Shown one piece after another: positions 1-12,010 of a DNA stretch of 64,000 nucleotides; position 1 is the stretch's first letter; every line of letters begins with the position of its first letter. The stretch is from NCBI RefSeq assembly GCF_950023065.1, contig NC_088677.1:29595230-29659229 (forward strand). Reading direction: 5' to 3'. The position numbers and the translations under genes were made by a program. The notes beneath the pieces were generated by a model. That model was given only the letters and a program-made list of their open reading frames with translations. It did not search any database and was not told the origin of the DNA. The DNA is from Planococcus citri. Taxonomy: Eukaryota > Arthropoda > Insecta > Hemiptera > Pseudococcidae.

Positions 1-1010
1 TTTTTTAAAGTCAAATTTATCAACTTTTTGACCTATTTATCCCTTTTTGAAAGGGATTTCAAGAAAAAAAATCTTCTTTTTTTACTGATAATAGAATTGA
101 TAGATCATGTGCAGAGACCACCCAATTGACAAAATCGTAAGCGTTTTGCTAGCGGAACCTCGCGTTTACCTCGCTGACTCGCGTTTATCTAGCGAATTTC
201 TCGCGATTTCCAGCTAGCAATGTAAGAGGGTAAATTGACTTAAAGCAGTGATTTGTAATGTGACTTACGATGGTTGCTATTGTGTTGTTTCCAAGAAATA
301 TCCCTTAGAGTATTTCTACTAAATACTCACCGGAATACCTCACATGCTCGGCTAGGGCGTGAGTAGGAAATGGTTGCTTTTACACTCTTAACATATGATC
401 ATACACACCATAAATAATAACAAGTTATACACGAGAATAATATTTAATGTGTGCAATATTAACAACACGTTACAGGTTTTACATAATCACATATTCTATG
501 TATTTATGTACGTTAACAAGACACTTTCTTAAACTAAATATACACACGTCGGTGTTACACACTGTGGTGTAGGTTTGGATAAGTGATCTCCTCTGGCAAG
601 GAGATCTAACTTATTCACACTGATATGTGCAAGTACTTACCCAGAGTGGCGACGAGTAGATCATCACTCCTTCTCGTCTATTGAATGAATATACTAAACA
701 CTAATTAAAACTAAAGCACTAAACATACACTTAACACTCGAGAGTAAAACTTATACTTAAATGACTGCATTAACCCATTAACCGTGAGTAACATACCCGC
801 GTGCACTCGGATACATTACTGGCGTTCTGTACTCTCGTCGCTTGGCTCGTATGGCTAGCTGACGAGAATACAACGCAGTGTTGCCTTAGTGCAACGCAGT
901 GTTACCATGTGGGCGAGCCCTATACATACCACGTACGGCATAGTAGTATATCACAGCAACATTCCTTCCTCAGGCAAATCAAGCAGTTTGCTAGCGATTG
1001 TAAGCTAGCG
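1..1010. other. Gene-free AT-rich sequence with CTAGCG words
   Basis: I find no convincing gene. Words of the type GCTAGCG, CTCGCG and TCTAGCG recur at about 136-220 and again after 975, flanking about 750 bases of ordinary AT-rich sequence. A small hairpin lies near 578-616, with AGTGATCTCC facing GGAGATCTAACT. The short open frame at 801-1016 begins at GTG and overlaps the CTAGCG words; I treat it as chance. Confidence 0.5.
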
Positions 1011-1196
1011 TTTTAGATGCTCGCAAAAAGCTAGCGATCATCTAGCGCATTTCAGCTACTTTAAAAATTGTTAGATTTGCTCGTTTTATGCTCGCGAAAA
1101 GCAAGCGATCATCTCGCGCACTTGAGCTAGTTTGAAAATGCTTAGATTTGCTCGTGTAATTCTAGCGATCTGCGAGTGAATTTTTGCTAGCTTTCC
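1011..1196. repeat. Minisatellite, about 71-bp unit, 2.5 copies
   Basis: Three consecutive units begin TTTTAGATG or TTAGATTTGCTCG at about 1011, 1071 and 1142. Each contains GCTCGC/GCTAGC, then GCGATCATCT and GCGCA, then AGCTA near the end. Unit 2 (1071-1141) is 71 bases; units 1 and 3 are shorter and diverged. Similar CTAGCG words at 136-220 suggest an older, wider array. Confidence 0.6.
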
Positions 1197-1328
1197 TACT
1201 CATGACGCATGACGTCACAATCACATGATTACGGTTATAGTCTTTGTTTTCAAAGGGTATTCCAGAGTAAAATAGATAAAATGCCCCTGCCCTTGGATTT
1301 TTGAAATTTTAATGAAACATTGTTGGGT

Positions 1329-2521
1329 TCAACCCCCTCCCCCCATATTTACCACTCAAAATGCCGTTTTTTTTCATTTTTTTTATGCCTATTAACAATC
1401 AAGATTGCGAGGTACAATTTTGGAAACACGTTTTTTGGATGTATTCTTGACCCTCAGACATCATATACTATATTCAAAATTTTTTCTTTGGTGCGCCGTG
1501 GTGAAAACTTGGAATAATGTATTGTAGGGGGATGGGGGGTGAAATGGGAATTTTGAGAAAAATTATTATCAATGAGTGGGGTATCGTTTTCATATGATTC
1601 AATACCGCTGAGCACGAATATGACTTAGGATTTTCTGCTGCACTCACCTTCCCCTCTCCAGAGCCCCTCAGCCCCCCTCAATTTTCATGATTTTCGAAAT
1701 CAAGTTATTTTGAGATGTTGGTTTCATTGCTATGGGAAAATTACATAAGTTCATTGTTATTGTACATGAAATTTCTCGTAGAATGAGCTACAGCACATGG
1801 CTCCCCCTCATAACATTGTTTACTTTTTTTTTTTATCAGTATTTCGTTACCATATTTTTTTCTCGTGATTTTTCATGTAGGTAGTCGTTGAATTATAAAA
1901 TACATACTCATACGTACTCAAGTTACAGTTATCATGAATATTATTATGCCACATATGCTCTGTATACCTATACAGTGCAGTACACATACAGATTTGTAAC
2001 GTTTTCTGTGTAGCAAAAAAATCAAGGGTCCACCCCCTCGGGGGGAGTCATGTGCTCTAGCTCATTCTACGAGAAATTTTATGTACAATAACAATGCACT
2101 TATGTAATTTTCCCATAGCAACAAAACCAATGTCATCAATACAACTTTATTTCAAAAATCGTGAAAATTGAGGGGGGCTGAGGGACTCTGGAGAGGGGTA
2201 GGTGAGTGTAGCAGAAAATCTGAGGTCATATTCGTGCTCAGCGGTATTGAATCATATGAAAACGATACCCTACTCATTGATAATCATTTTTCTCAAAATT
2301 CCCATTTCACCCCCCATCCCCCTACAATACATTATTCCAAGTTTTTCACCACGGCGTACCAAAGAAAAAATTTCGAATATAGTATATGATGTCTGAGGGT
2401 CAAGAATACATCCAAAAAACGTGTTTCCAAAATTGTACCTCGCAATCTTGATTGTTAATAGGCATAAAAAAAATGAAAAAAACGCCATTTTGAGTGGTAA
2501 ATATGGGGGGAGAGGGTTGAA
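1329..2521. mobile_element. Fold-back element, arms about 480 bp
   Basis: The segment 1329-1807 is matched in reverse complement by 2041-2521 with only scattered differences; the spacer is about 233 bp. The outer arm ends read TTCAACCC(C/T)CTCCCCCC, and the inner ends carry GAATGAGCTA near CACATG. Open frames in the arms are mirror images of one another and have no recognisable protein, so they are products of the repeat. A transcript across the unit would fold into a long hairpin. I could not define a target-site duplication and do not recognise the family. Confidence 0.8.
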
Positions 2522-3320
2522 AATTTTTGTGGAGATACCTACCAAGGATATACATAACTTCCAGAAAAATTTTCAAAATCGGCTGAAATGGAGCTGAGAA
2601 AAGTGTTATTGAAATTTTAAAAAAGGGGGGTTCCCAAAAAGGGGAGGTGGTGTGGATCTAAAATTTTTCACGCGGTAGCTTCTCGATGGTACCCACTTTC
2701 CATGCTAGTATCAACCCGAACGCTCTCGGGGGGCCGTTTCACCCCTCCTATGCGCCGATAGTTTTTTTTGTGTTTTTTAGACAACCCCTCTCATTTGAAT
2801 GGGCCCAGCTCCGGCCCCCTTGGGGGTGGAAGGAAAGTTGATATATAACTAGATCGGAAATTTGACGTAGATTCTTTTATCTAACCACATATTTTTCGCT
2901 AAAATGCAATGCGGGGGAGAAAATTGCAAAAAACTGGTTTGGGGGGCTTAGATCCACAATAGGGGTAGAACGCTCACCAGGGACGAGCGGGGACTCATCG
3001 GATTCGTGTTCAGCACATAAAAATGGATCGGTATACCAATTTTAAGCTTTCTACCTCACGTTTCCCCATGACCCTTTTTTTTTGTCCAATTTTCCTGGAC
3101 TATGATGGATATTTTTCAATTTTTTATTGAGGTTTTAAGTAGGTAGGTCTACCTACCTAACTGAAAATTCAATTTATAGATAAATGATTGATAATTAACA
3201 TTCTTCTTTAAAAAATTTGCAATGAGAAACACTGATTCACACACTGCAATCCAATAAATGCCACATTACAAACTTGTACAGTGATACACCAATCAATACT
3301 TGGAGGACCTGAATCAAATA
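2522..3320. other. No gene seen; G/C-run-rich intergenic DNA
   Basis: The stretch contains many short G or C runs (for example near 2626, 2730 and 2940) that recall the ends of the neighbouring fold-back element, but I could not pair them with another copy. No open frame is worth reporting. Confidence 0.4.
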
Positions 3321-3560
3321 TCTCCGTCGTGGCCATGTCGTTAAGCGTAGGTAGTTAGGAACATAGGGTTGCTGGTTCGAATCCCCGTTAATTAGGTAGG
3401 AAAATTTTCGTAGGTAAATTAGGTCTTAAAAAATTCCTTGTGAGCACCGAAAAATTTCCAAACCAGTGTAGCAAAATTATCTTACCGAATCCATCCTACT
3501 GAAAAATTTTCTGTTTGGTACACCCCACCTAAAGGGTGTTAGCTACACACGAATCAAAGA
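3321..3560 (+). mobile_element. tRNA-derived SINE-like unit with pol III A and B boxes
   Basis: TGGCCATGTCG followed by TTAAGCG (3330-3347) resembles the A-box region of class II serine/leucine tRNAs. GGTTCGAATCC at 3374-3384 is a perfect B box. The 44-base spacing fits an internal RNA polymerase III promoter. The sequence does not close into a full tRNA: no acceptor stem or anticodon arm can be built, and the head continues into an unrelated AT-rich body ending near a CCCACC...GGGTGT hairpin at about 3524-3540. I read it as a SINE headed by a tRNA relic. The 3' end is a guess because I see no clear poly(A) or duplicated target. Confidence 0.55.
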
Positions 3561-5130
3561 AGTAGCCTACAACATTTGCAAACGATAGCATAGCTATAAT
3601 TACCCTTTGTGCATATGGCGTTATTAAAACCATAATTAAATCCCATAAGTAGATATGCAATAAACAAAATAAAAACTATAACAATCTATCCGAGTAAAAC
3701 ATCATGCCCATGTATCGTACAAGCACGTACAAATTATAAACGTGCTTTACATAATAATTCGTATGCATAGGTGGAGATATAGGTACCTACACAGAATTAC
3801 TGCGAAAAAGTTAACGAATTCCCAATAGTTACCGAGTAACCACGAGCTAAGGTGAGCGAAAAGCTAATAAAAATTCTTCGATATTTATAAAATTCTAGAT
3901 ACCTACCTACCAGATGAATTCGCCTTTTATGTATTCATATTCGATGCTTACAAGACGTATGACATCGACTTCTACTGCACCTATGAGTATTCCCAGAATT
4001 CACACATGCCCGCATTTCTAATAAATATCGAATTCGAAACCTTTCAGAGATTCAAATTTAAGCTCGTGTGTACTGTACCTACCTACCCTTCTTACTCAGT
4101 ATGTATTTCTAAATGGAAACCATGAAAACCACGTCTGCTTTATGATCACGTTCATTCCAGAAACAAAATTCAAATTTCAAAAAGCATATACGAGGTCTTG
4201 AATTTTCAACTCGGTCGTATTCAGTCGAATATTTGACAATTTTGCTACCGACGAGTTGGTTTCTGTTTGGAATTTTCATTCGCGGTCACAAGGACGAAAG
4301 AAGTCGGTGAAAAATTGTTCAATTTTTTTTACTTTTTCAACTTTAGGCACCGTTAAAGACGGAAAACATTATTAAAACTTGTTTCTTTAACCGTCTATGA
4401 ATAATATCAAAATGTTGAATGTTTACGGATGGATTATCAAGCTGAAGAATTTATAAGAATTATTCGAATAACGTTAGCCTAATTTGTGTTATTAAAACAG
4501 GAACAAGCTTCGCGAAATTCTCGTAAAAGAATATCAAATCTTTACGTCTTGATGTATAAATTAGTCGCGGTCGCATTAAACAATATGAAAATTTTTCATG
4601 TAATAGGGGTTGATTACTAATTCTTGAAACAAGTAATTTCAAAATTTATTAGCAAAGTAACTGTTTCCATTGCTCAATTTAAGAGAATTTTCTAGAAATA
4701 AAATTCAAAATTTTCAAACAGTACCAAGAATTAGTTTTCTTTTGCAAATTAAAAAAAAAAGAAGTAAAGATATTAAGTAGGTACATAAGTAGGTATTTTT
4801 TCCTAATGGGAAAAAACCAGTTATTATACAGTAATTGTTTAAATATTGTAAATTATACATACCTATATTTAAAAAATTTTGAACAGTTTATCCGGTGTGT
4901 TTAGTTAGACCTTCAGTATACCTAATTTAGGTGTCTAAAGAATTTAATCTACATGCAAAACGTGGCTATAAAATGCAACAGTTCTTACAATGTGTGTACT
5001 ATATGTAGATTTAAAACGTCTAATAAAAGATATGCATCAATGTCAGTAAAAAAATATAATTACCGAGTACAACATAATTTTTGTAATGTACCAGATATCG
5101 TTAAATAATGAGCATATTTCTATATATAGA
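3561..5130. other. AT-rich intergenic DNA, nothing supported
   Basis: I see only TACCTACC/AGGTAGG words (for example near 3898 and 4078) and poly-A/T tracts. The longest open frame, on the minus strand at 4460-4642, is short, begins inside AT-rich sequence and matches nothing I know. Confidence 0.4.
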
Positions 5131-5139
5131 TTTCCTCCA

Positions 5140-5420
5140 TGCATTGCGCAGCCCGCAACACCACTCAGACTTTTTCCAGCCCGGGCTTCCTATGGTGTAT
5201 ATAATTTTTTTTTTTTTTTACTTCGATTTCATTTTGACCAAGTAATGAAGGCACTCCCAGAGGGGTAAGAAATTACGAAGTTTATGAAATTGATATTACA
5301 CCGACTTTTAGCAGCCCAACATATCTTTTTATCTTTTTCCAGCCCTCTGTATCTTTCTGCTATGAAGGTCCGCCTTTTTGCGGCCCGGCGACGTTGCCGT
5401 GCAATTCCTCGCCAGGTACG
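5140..5420. repeat. GCAGCCC / TTTTTCCAGCCC repeat patch
   Basis: The word pairs GCAGCCC and CTTTTTCCAGCCC occur at 5147-5182 and again at about 5311-5345, followed by TTTTTGCGGCCCGGCG near 5374. The same pair, in reverse orientation, recurs at 14330-14640. The patches are GC-richer than their surroundings. I do not know the family. Confidence 0.45.
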
Positions 5421-5614
5421 AGTGTAACACTATACGTTTCGAATTAACAATTCTTCACGTTCTTCACAGCTACCGTCCTCGCGAATTCTTTTCTTTTTTC
5501 CGGCTAAAGTAGGAGGTTTGAAAAATTTACTTCTCACATCGAAATGATAATGTTGTTTTACTTTTGAAAAATTATTGATTCATGAAAAATGATTTTTTTT
5601 GTACCTCAGAAATA

Positions 5615-7143
5615 GTCGGGGAGCCCACTTAACAATAAATTGGACCCCCCCGTCGACCCTCCGGGACAACTTTTTTCTTAAAGGGGGAGTCCTAAGGAAC
5701 ATTTTTAGCCCTTGTACTCAAAAAAAAAGTGGCCCTACTTACAAAATGACGGCCATTTTGATTGACAGGCCAGCCGAAGTCGCTGATTTTGCGTTCCAAC
5801 ATAGGACTTGCACAAAATTTTTCAAACTTTACAAAGGTAGAACGAAAGATCAAGCAAAAATTTATCACCTGTCAAAATTTCAAGTGCTAAAGTGCGTTTT
5901 TCGATTTTTGGTGAATTTTTGAAAATCAAATTTTGTCCAAAAATGAGGGAAAAAATCAAAATCTTACCAAGTTGACCAAACAAGCTGAAATTTGGGATAC
6001 ACCCTATTTTCGAAATGCCAAATCGATTGGGAACGGTTTCAGACCGTTTTGAGTAGTTCTGGAGCCTCCATCAAATTTTTGAAACTCGAAATTCGCACAA
6101 AATTTTACCAAAGTGGAGTTAGAAAGCTGCAATTTATTCTGCAAACTAATTTCAATACGCTACGAAGTCAACTGCAGGGGGATTTCAAGTCGTTTTGGAG
6201 CCTCCAGCCACGTTTTTGAAAGGTCGTATAGGATTTGAAGCCACCATGTAGTCTTGTAGTCGAGTTCATATCGTATTGAAATTAGTTTGCAAAGTAAATT
6301 TCAGCTTGCCAAACTACTTTTGGTAAAATGTTTCGGGAATTTCATGTTTCAAAAATCTACTGGAGGCTCCAGTAATTTTCAGAAATTCGCTGGAGGCTCC
6401 AATATTATTTGAACCCACCTGAAGTCGTCTGCAGAGGGTGTTAAAGTTGGAGCGTAAAGTAAATTTTCGCTTTCCATCTCCATTTGACGAAATTTTGTTA
6501 AAATTTAAAGTTTCAAAAATCTACTGGAGGCTCCAGGAATTTTCAAAAAGTCACCGGAGGCTCCAAAACGACTTGAAATCCCCCTGCAGTTGACTTCGCA
6601 GCGTATTGAAATTAGTTTGCAGAATAAATTGCAGCTTTCCAACTCCACTTTGGTAAAATTTTGTGGGAATTTCGAGTTTCAAAAATTTGATGGAGGCTCC
6701 AGAACTACTCAAAACGGTTTGAAACCGTTCCCAATCGATTTGGCATTTCGAAAATAGGGTGTATCCCAAATTTCAGCTTGGTCAACTTGGTAAGATTTTG
6801 ATTTTTTCCCTCATTTTTGGACAAAATTTGATTTTCAAAAATTCACCAAAAATCGAAAAACGCACTTTAGCACTTGAAATTTTGACAGGTGATAAATTTT
6901 TGCTTGATCTTTCGATCTACGTTTGTAAAGTTTGAAAAATTTTGTGCAAGTCCTATGTTGGAACGCAAAATCAGCGACTTCGGCTGGCCTGTCAATCAAA
7001 ATGGCCGTCATTTTGTAAGTAGGGCCACTTTTGTTTGAGTACAAGGGCTAAAAATGTTCCTTAGGACTCCCCCTTTAAGAAAAAAGTTGTCCCGGAGGAT
7101 CGACGGGGGTGGGGTGCAATTTATCCTTAGTGGACTCCCCGAC
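5615..7143. mobile_element. Palindrome-family fold-back element, copy A
   Basis: This is the best-preserved copy of a fold-back family. The left arm (5615 to about 6205) pairs with the right arm (about 6555 to 7143) in reverse complement. The terminal inverted repeats begin GTCGGGGAG, and the unit is flanked by TA at 5613-5614 and 7144-7145, as expected for insertion into a TA target (Tc1/mariner-like behaviour; inference). The centre carries several copies of CTGGAGGCTCCAG, two of them exact (6360-6372 and 6524-6536). Frames at 5599-5922 and 6835-7044, and at 5992-6219 and 6551-6769, are the same peptide read from both arms, which shows repeat origin and not two genes. No transposase is encoded. 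Confidence 0.8.
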
Positions 7144-7569
7144 TAAAACTGTAATTTTCTGAAACTTTCGATCTCGCTTTGATTTTCAGAGGCCGAAACG
7201 GTGAAAAACCACGAATAAGACCAAAAAATTACGAATTTTTGATTCTAGATGTTAGTACTAACCTTGCAGTAGAACATTTCAAATTTTTTGTCAAGTACAT
7301 AAAAGCATCGGTTTTGAATATTTGGTATTATTCAATAAATTTGTTCGAATAACAACATTTGGCTAATTGAGATGAAAAATACTGGACAGGGGGGGGGGGT
7401 CTGAGGTTAGAAGAAAGTCGGAAAATTTTAGTCTTACCCTCCAACAACACGTTTTGAGGGCCCCCCATGCAATCCGGTCCGTCACTACCCATTTTTCGAA
7501 ATTTGACTATTGAGTCGTTGTAAGGGCCATTTTCATGTAATTCAACTTCGCTGAGTTCTAAAATGCCAT

Positions 7570-8540
7570 TACATTCAAGATCCGAAGGCGAGGACTGCCT
7601 TAAATTTGAGATTTTTCAACTCGGAATTCAGCTTTTCCCCCCTCAAAAATACCATTTTTGGACTTATGGGCGATTTTCGGATTGTACAGGGCATGTTTGA
7701 TGTATTGGGACCCATGTGAGCCTTCCATATCCCAACCTTACTCCGAGAGTACAAGGGGGGGGGTGAAAAGTTGCCAAAAAGTGACATACGTATTTTCAAC
7801 ATTTTCATACTCATAAATTTCATGGTTTTTCAAGCACCCATGGCAAAATGTTAGCCAACAGTTGTTCTAATGTCAATTTTCAAATAATATGGACCCAAAA
7901 CTTGACATTTGATTAATATTTCGTGGATTCCAAATTATATTATTTGAGAATTAAAATTAAGTAGCAGTCTTTTTGTATAGAATAATGAAATGATGCTTAC
8001 CTACTGAATTACAACTTTTGATGTCCTTGACTTTGAATCTGACATCAATTTTTCTGTCAAATTCAAAAGGTGATTCAAATACACGGACATTGATAGTTAT
8101 ACTTAATTCAGTAAGAATTGTCCGATTATCAGACAAAAAGACTGCTGAGTACGTACTTACTTGACTTATTTTTCAAATAGTTTGGAAATGATAAAATATT
8201 AATCATCTGACTCTTCATAAATGATTTTAGATTCATACTAAGTATTTGAAAGTTTTCATTACAACACCTGTTGGCCAACATTTCGCCAAGTATATTTGAA
8301 AAACCATGAAAATATGAAAATGCTTCAATTTTTGGTAACTTCTCACCCCTAGTACCTTCGGGAAAGGGTACACAAGGCTAAAATGCGTTCTAAAACATCT
8401 GCAAGTGGAATAAGAACAAAAAACTACATTTTTGGGACATTTTTGAGAGAAAATACGGAATTCTCAATAGGAAAATCTTAAATTTGAGCCTCTCCCCCCT
8501 CTTGGCTCATGAAAGTAAGTCCCTCCAATGAGGTTTGACG
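7570..8540. mobile_element. Diverged fold-back element, second family
   Basis: Sequence at about 7600-7870 is matched in reverse complement by about 8265-8515: TTGAGATTTTTC, AAAAATACCATTTTTGGAC, GGTGAAAAGTTGCCAAAAA and GTTAGCCAACAG each have mirror partners. Arms are clearly diverged. A shorter inverted repeat sits inside at 7964-8145. Part of the arm sequence also recurs near 12880-13130, so this is a dispersed family. The minus-strand frame at 7575-7823 lies in the arm and has no known relative. Confidence 0.6.
7964..8145. mobile_element. Short inverted-repeat element inside a fold-back
   Basis: The ends GCAGTCTTTTTGT and ACAAAAAGACTGC are perfect 13-base inverted repeats. Pairing resumes with CTTACCTACTGAATT near 7998 against AATTCAGTAAG near 8105. 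The 182-bp size fits a MITE, but no convincing target duplication is visible, so it could simply be the centre of the larger fold-back. Confidence 0.45.
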
Positions 8541-8545
8541 AATGG

Positions 8546-9795
8546 CTCCTGTACTTATTTGAAAATTTAGTTTTTGGGGTCCTTGTGCATCGTAATGCAT
8601 TACATTACTTGTTTGTATTTCAATTCTTCCCAAAATTGTGTAGAGGATTGTTGTTGTTCAGAAGGTTCCAACATTCTTGGGCAAAGATTGGGCTGTGAAG
8701 GCGCATATAAAAAGGGACCTAAGAACCAAAAAAATCAAAAAAAAATTTCCCCAAAATTTTTGAAGGAACTCTTCAATAATAGAGTGGAACCTCCCTCCTG
8801 TAGAATTTTAGTTTTGGTTTGAGTGTCCCTTTTCGTATGTGTCCTCACAGGCAATACTTGATGTTTACCCATGAAAAGTATTAGGTATTTTCTGCATTTT
8901 TTTTTTTCAAATTTTTATTTAGAGTCTCAAAGAGTTTTTTCATCGCGTTGAAATTTTATATTTCCATAAAAAATCTCAACTTTGCAATTCTAAGAATTGT
9001 CAGAAGCTTGAAGGTTAAATTGACACACATGAAATGACCTACGACCCTACGTGTTCCAATAGAAATACCTATCTACCTGGATTAGAAAGTTTTCTGAGCA
9101 TATTTTTGGATTGCAAAATTCAATTTTTACATATTTTGAAAAGATTAAAAAATTCTAGATAATTTACTCGAGTAAAAATATTTAAATTTGAGGAACAGCA
9201 TCTCTGGATAAAAGTTGAGATTTTTTTGTTTGAAATTTACCTCAAAAACTTTACAAGTTCTTGAAAATTCATAAGACCAGTTTTTGAAGGAAAAGATTAC
9301 AATCTGATTTTAAAAAATGGGTGTGAGGTTTTTCTCAGCAAGGAAGATATCATGCTATTTGCCTTATGACAAGAATTGTTTGCAATTTTTTGTAATTTTT
9401 CAAAAATTGGACGAAATGTCACCCTTTTACAGACGACAACGTTTAGTGTTCATAAGTCAACATCACACGGATAGGTCAGTTTTCGTCAAAGTTTTCTAAA
9501 TTCTTGCAGTTTTCAAAAGTCTGCACCATCTGTGTACCTCAAAATTTGGTGAAAAAACGCAGAAATTATGCAGAATTTTTTCCTCAAAAGATAAAAAAAC
9601 GTGATTTTTTGTCATTTTTCGCCGTGTATGGATTTTCGCAGGGTCGAAATTTGTGGAAAAATGAAGTTTCAAGCAAAGTAGGTACGCAAAAAGACATGAA
9701 AATGGCAATTTTACATTTTGAGCCTCAATCGTAGGTAAAAACAAAGTCCAAGGGCAAACAGCAAGTGAAGTACATTTCATTATGAAAGCATGATA
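8546..9795. other. Intergenic DNA, no supported gene
   Basis: The small frames at 8574-8822, 9317-9499, 9504-9734 and 9496-9780 (the last two overlap on opposite strands) have biased, low-complexity composition and no recognisable domain. Confidence 0.4.
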
Positions 9796-10724
9796 GTCAG
9801 GGGGGCCGCATAAGGATCAATCGCACCCCCAGCCCATCCTCCGGGACAACTTTTTTCTTACAGGGGGAGTCCTAGGGAACATTTATAGCCCTTGTCCTAA
9901 AAAAAACATGGCCCTACTCACAAAATGGCGGCCATTTTGATTGACAGGTCACCCTAACTCGCAGATTTTGCGTTTCATGCAACATAGGACTTGCACGAAA
10001 TTTTTCAAACCTTACAAAGGTAGATCGAAAGAGCAGGCAAAAATTTATCATCTGACAAAATTTCAAGTACTAAAGTGTCTTTTTCGATTTTTGGTGAATT
10101 TTTGAAAATCAAATTTTGGCCAAAAATGGGGGGAAAAATCAAAATCTTACCAAATTGACCTAGAAAGCAGAAACTTGGGATATACCCTATTGTCGACCTG
10201 CCAAATTGATTGGAAACTGTTTCAGATCGCTTAGAGTGGTTCTGGAGCCTCCAGCAGATTTTTGAAACTTGGAATTCTCACAAAATTTCATCAAATAAGT
10301 ATTGAGTTGGAAAGACGAAATTTATTCTGGAAACCAATTTCAATACGCTACGAAGTCGACTGCAGGTGGACTTCAAATCGTTTTGGAGTCTCCAGCGACC
10401 TTTCTGAAAATTACTGGCGAGCCTCCAGTGAAAATTTCATCAAATGGATGTGAAAAGCGGAAATTTACTCTTCACTTCAATTTTAGCACTCTCTGAAGAC
10501 GATTTCAGGTGGGTTCAAGTCATTTTGGAGCCTCTAGCGACTTTTTGAAAATTCCTGGAGTCTCCAATAGATTTTTGAAACTTGAAGGCGCAGAGGCTCC
10601 AAAATCCAAGAATAGGGTGTCAACTGAATCTCATCCTTCTACCTCAAATGGAGGTGAAAGGGAGAATTTTTAAAATTTTCAAATACATTAAGTATGAAAT
10701 CGATGCACAAAAAGTGGGTATAAT

Positions 10725-10989
10725 AATTGAGGAGCAATATTCCAAAACGCCCATGTCCATTTTTAAAATTTTCATTTTTAATCTGGTAAATTGGTTATTT
10801 AGGCAGGTTTAAAACTTTATTTGGGTGGATTTATGATGTATAGGAGTGTAGCTAAAAACTTCATCCACCAGATACCGCTAAAAAAAATTCAATAAGAATG
10901 GACAAAATGCGTTTTGGAGCACTTTTTTTCTTTAAAAAAAAAATCAAAAAAAAATGGACTAAGGGCGTTTTGGAATATCGCTCCTCAAT
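10725..10989. repeat. Inverted repeat inside copy B, about 40-bp arms
   Basis: AATTGAGGAGCAATATTCC at 10725-10743, followed by AAAACGCCCATGTCCATTTTT, is answered by a reverse complement ending at 10989 with two or three mismatches. The intervening sequence is AT-rich. It is either a small nested MITE or part of the copy B centre. Confidence 0.6.
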
Positions 10990-11699
10990 GTTTCGAACTG
11001 GAATAGGAAACCCTGTCCTAAGACGGTGAACTCGAAGCCTGATACCTACTCCTAATCTATCCAACCAAAATGGACAAAAATTTGACGGAAGGTCACTCAG
11101 ACTATCTACTACTTACCACCAAAGGAAAGTCTTAGACCATTTGGTTTCCAAGTCTTGTCTTTGTAAATAAAGTCAACGGCGCCGTCTTAGTAATGAGTAT
11201 TGGTTTTCAAATTGAAATGCCTAGTAGGTACCTAACTGAGGAGCTGTATATCAAAACGCAGTAAGTCCATTTTTATGAAAAATGAGATAAGAATGTTTTC
11301 CTATGTAAAATTCAACGGGGAATTGATTAAAGCCATTGTCATAAATCCATCTGCCACCCCGAAAATCCAAGTTAAAGTTTAGATTTGCGTCAAAACGCAT
11401 TAAAAATCAGTAAATTTGCGTCAAAACGCAGTAACTACACAGATCAAAATGTATTTTTTTCGATCAAAACGCCGTATAATTTTACTCCCCCTTCCCACGT
11501 CCCTCCCGGTGCTCAAAAATTTGGGAACTTTCATGTTTTGAGGTCATGCTGACTTCCTTTTTGCACCGATACCACATTTGACCCCCTTCGAAACCCCCAA
11601 CGCCCCACAGTTTTTCCTCATTTCTGAGGTCTGCAGAATGAATTTCGTCTTTCCAACTCAATACTTATTTGATGAAATTTTTTGAGAATTCCACGTTTA

Positions 11700-12010
11700 A
11701 AAAATGGGGAAATATTTTTTGCACGACGAAAAAGGGCGTCATCACGACAAGCATTTTTTCGTTCATAAAATATGAATGAACGACGAAAAATTATGAAGTT
11801 CCACGCCAGATGACGCCCGACAATAAAGTATTTATGAACGACTACGATTTAATAACGAGATAAGCAGTATTCACGACAAAATAATTTCATACACGACAGA
11901 ACATTATCAGTTCAATTACGTTTATATTTTGTACAAATTTTAACAAATAATCAACTGAGGGTTTCTTTCAAAAAAATTTGAGTGAAATTGTGACTCAGTA
12001 GAAGAGAACC
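11700..12010. repeat. ACGACA-rich insertion in copy B
   Basis: The stretch carries many ACGACA/ACGACGAAAA words and two GACGCC sites, lies between the two parts of the copy B right arm, and has no counterpart in copy A. It looks like a separate insertion, but I cannot define its ends. Confidence 0.35.

Noticed and set aside
3321..3400. Functional tRNA gene
   Set aside because: A and B boxes are present, but no acceptor stem, anticodon arm or proper T-arm pairing can be built.
5599..7044. Frames of 69-107 codons on both strands coding the same peptides (for example ...TYKMTAILIDRPAEVADFAF)
   Set aside because: They are the two arms of one inverted repeat read in opposite directions; no protein family is recognised and other copies are broken.
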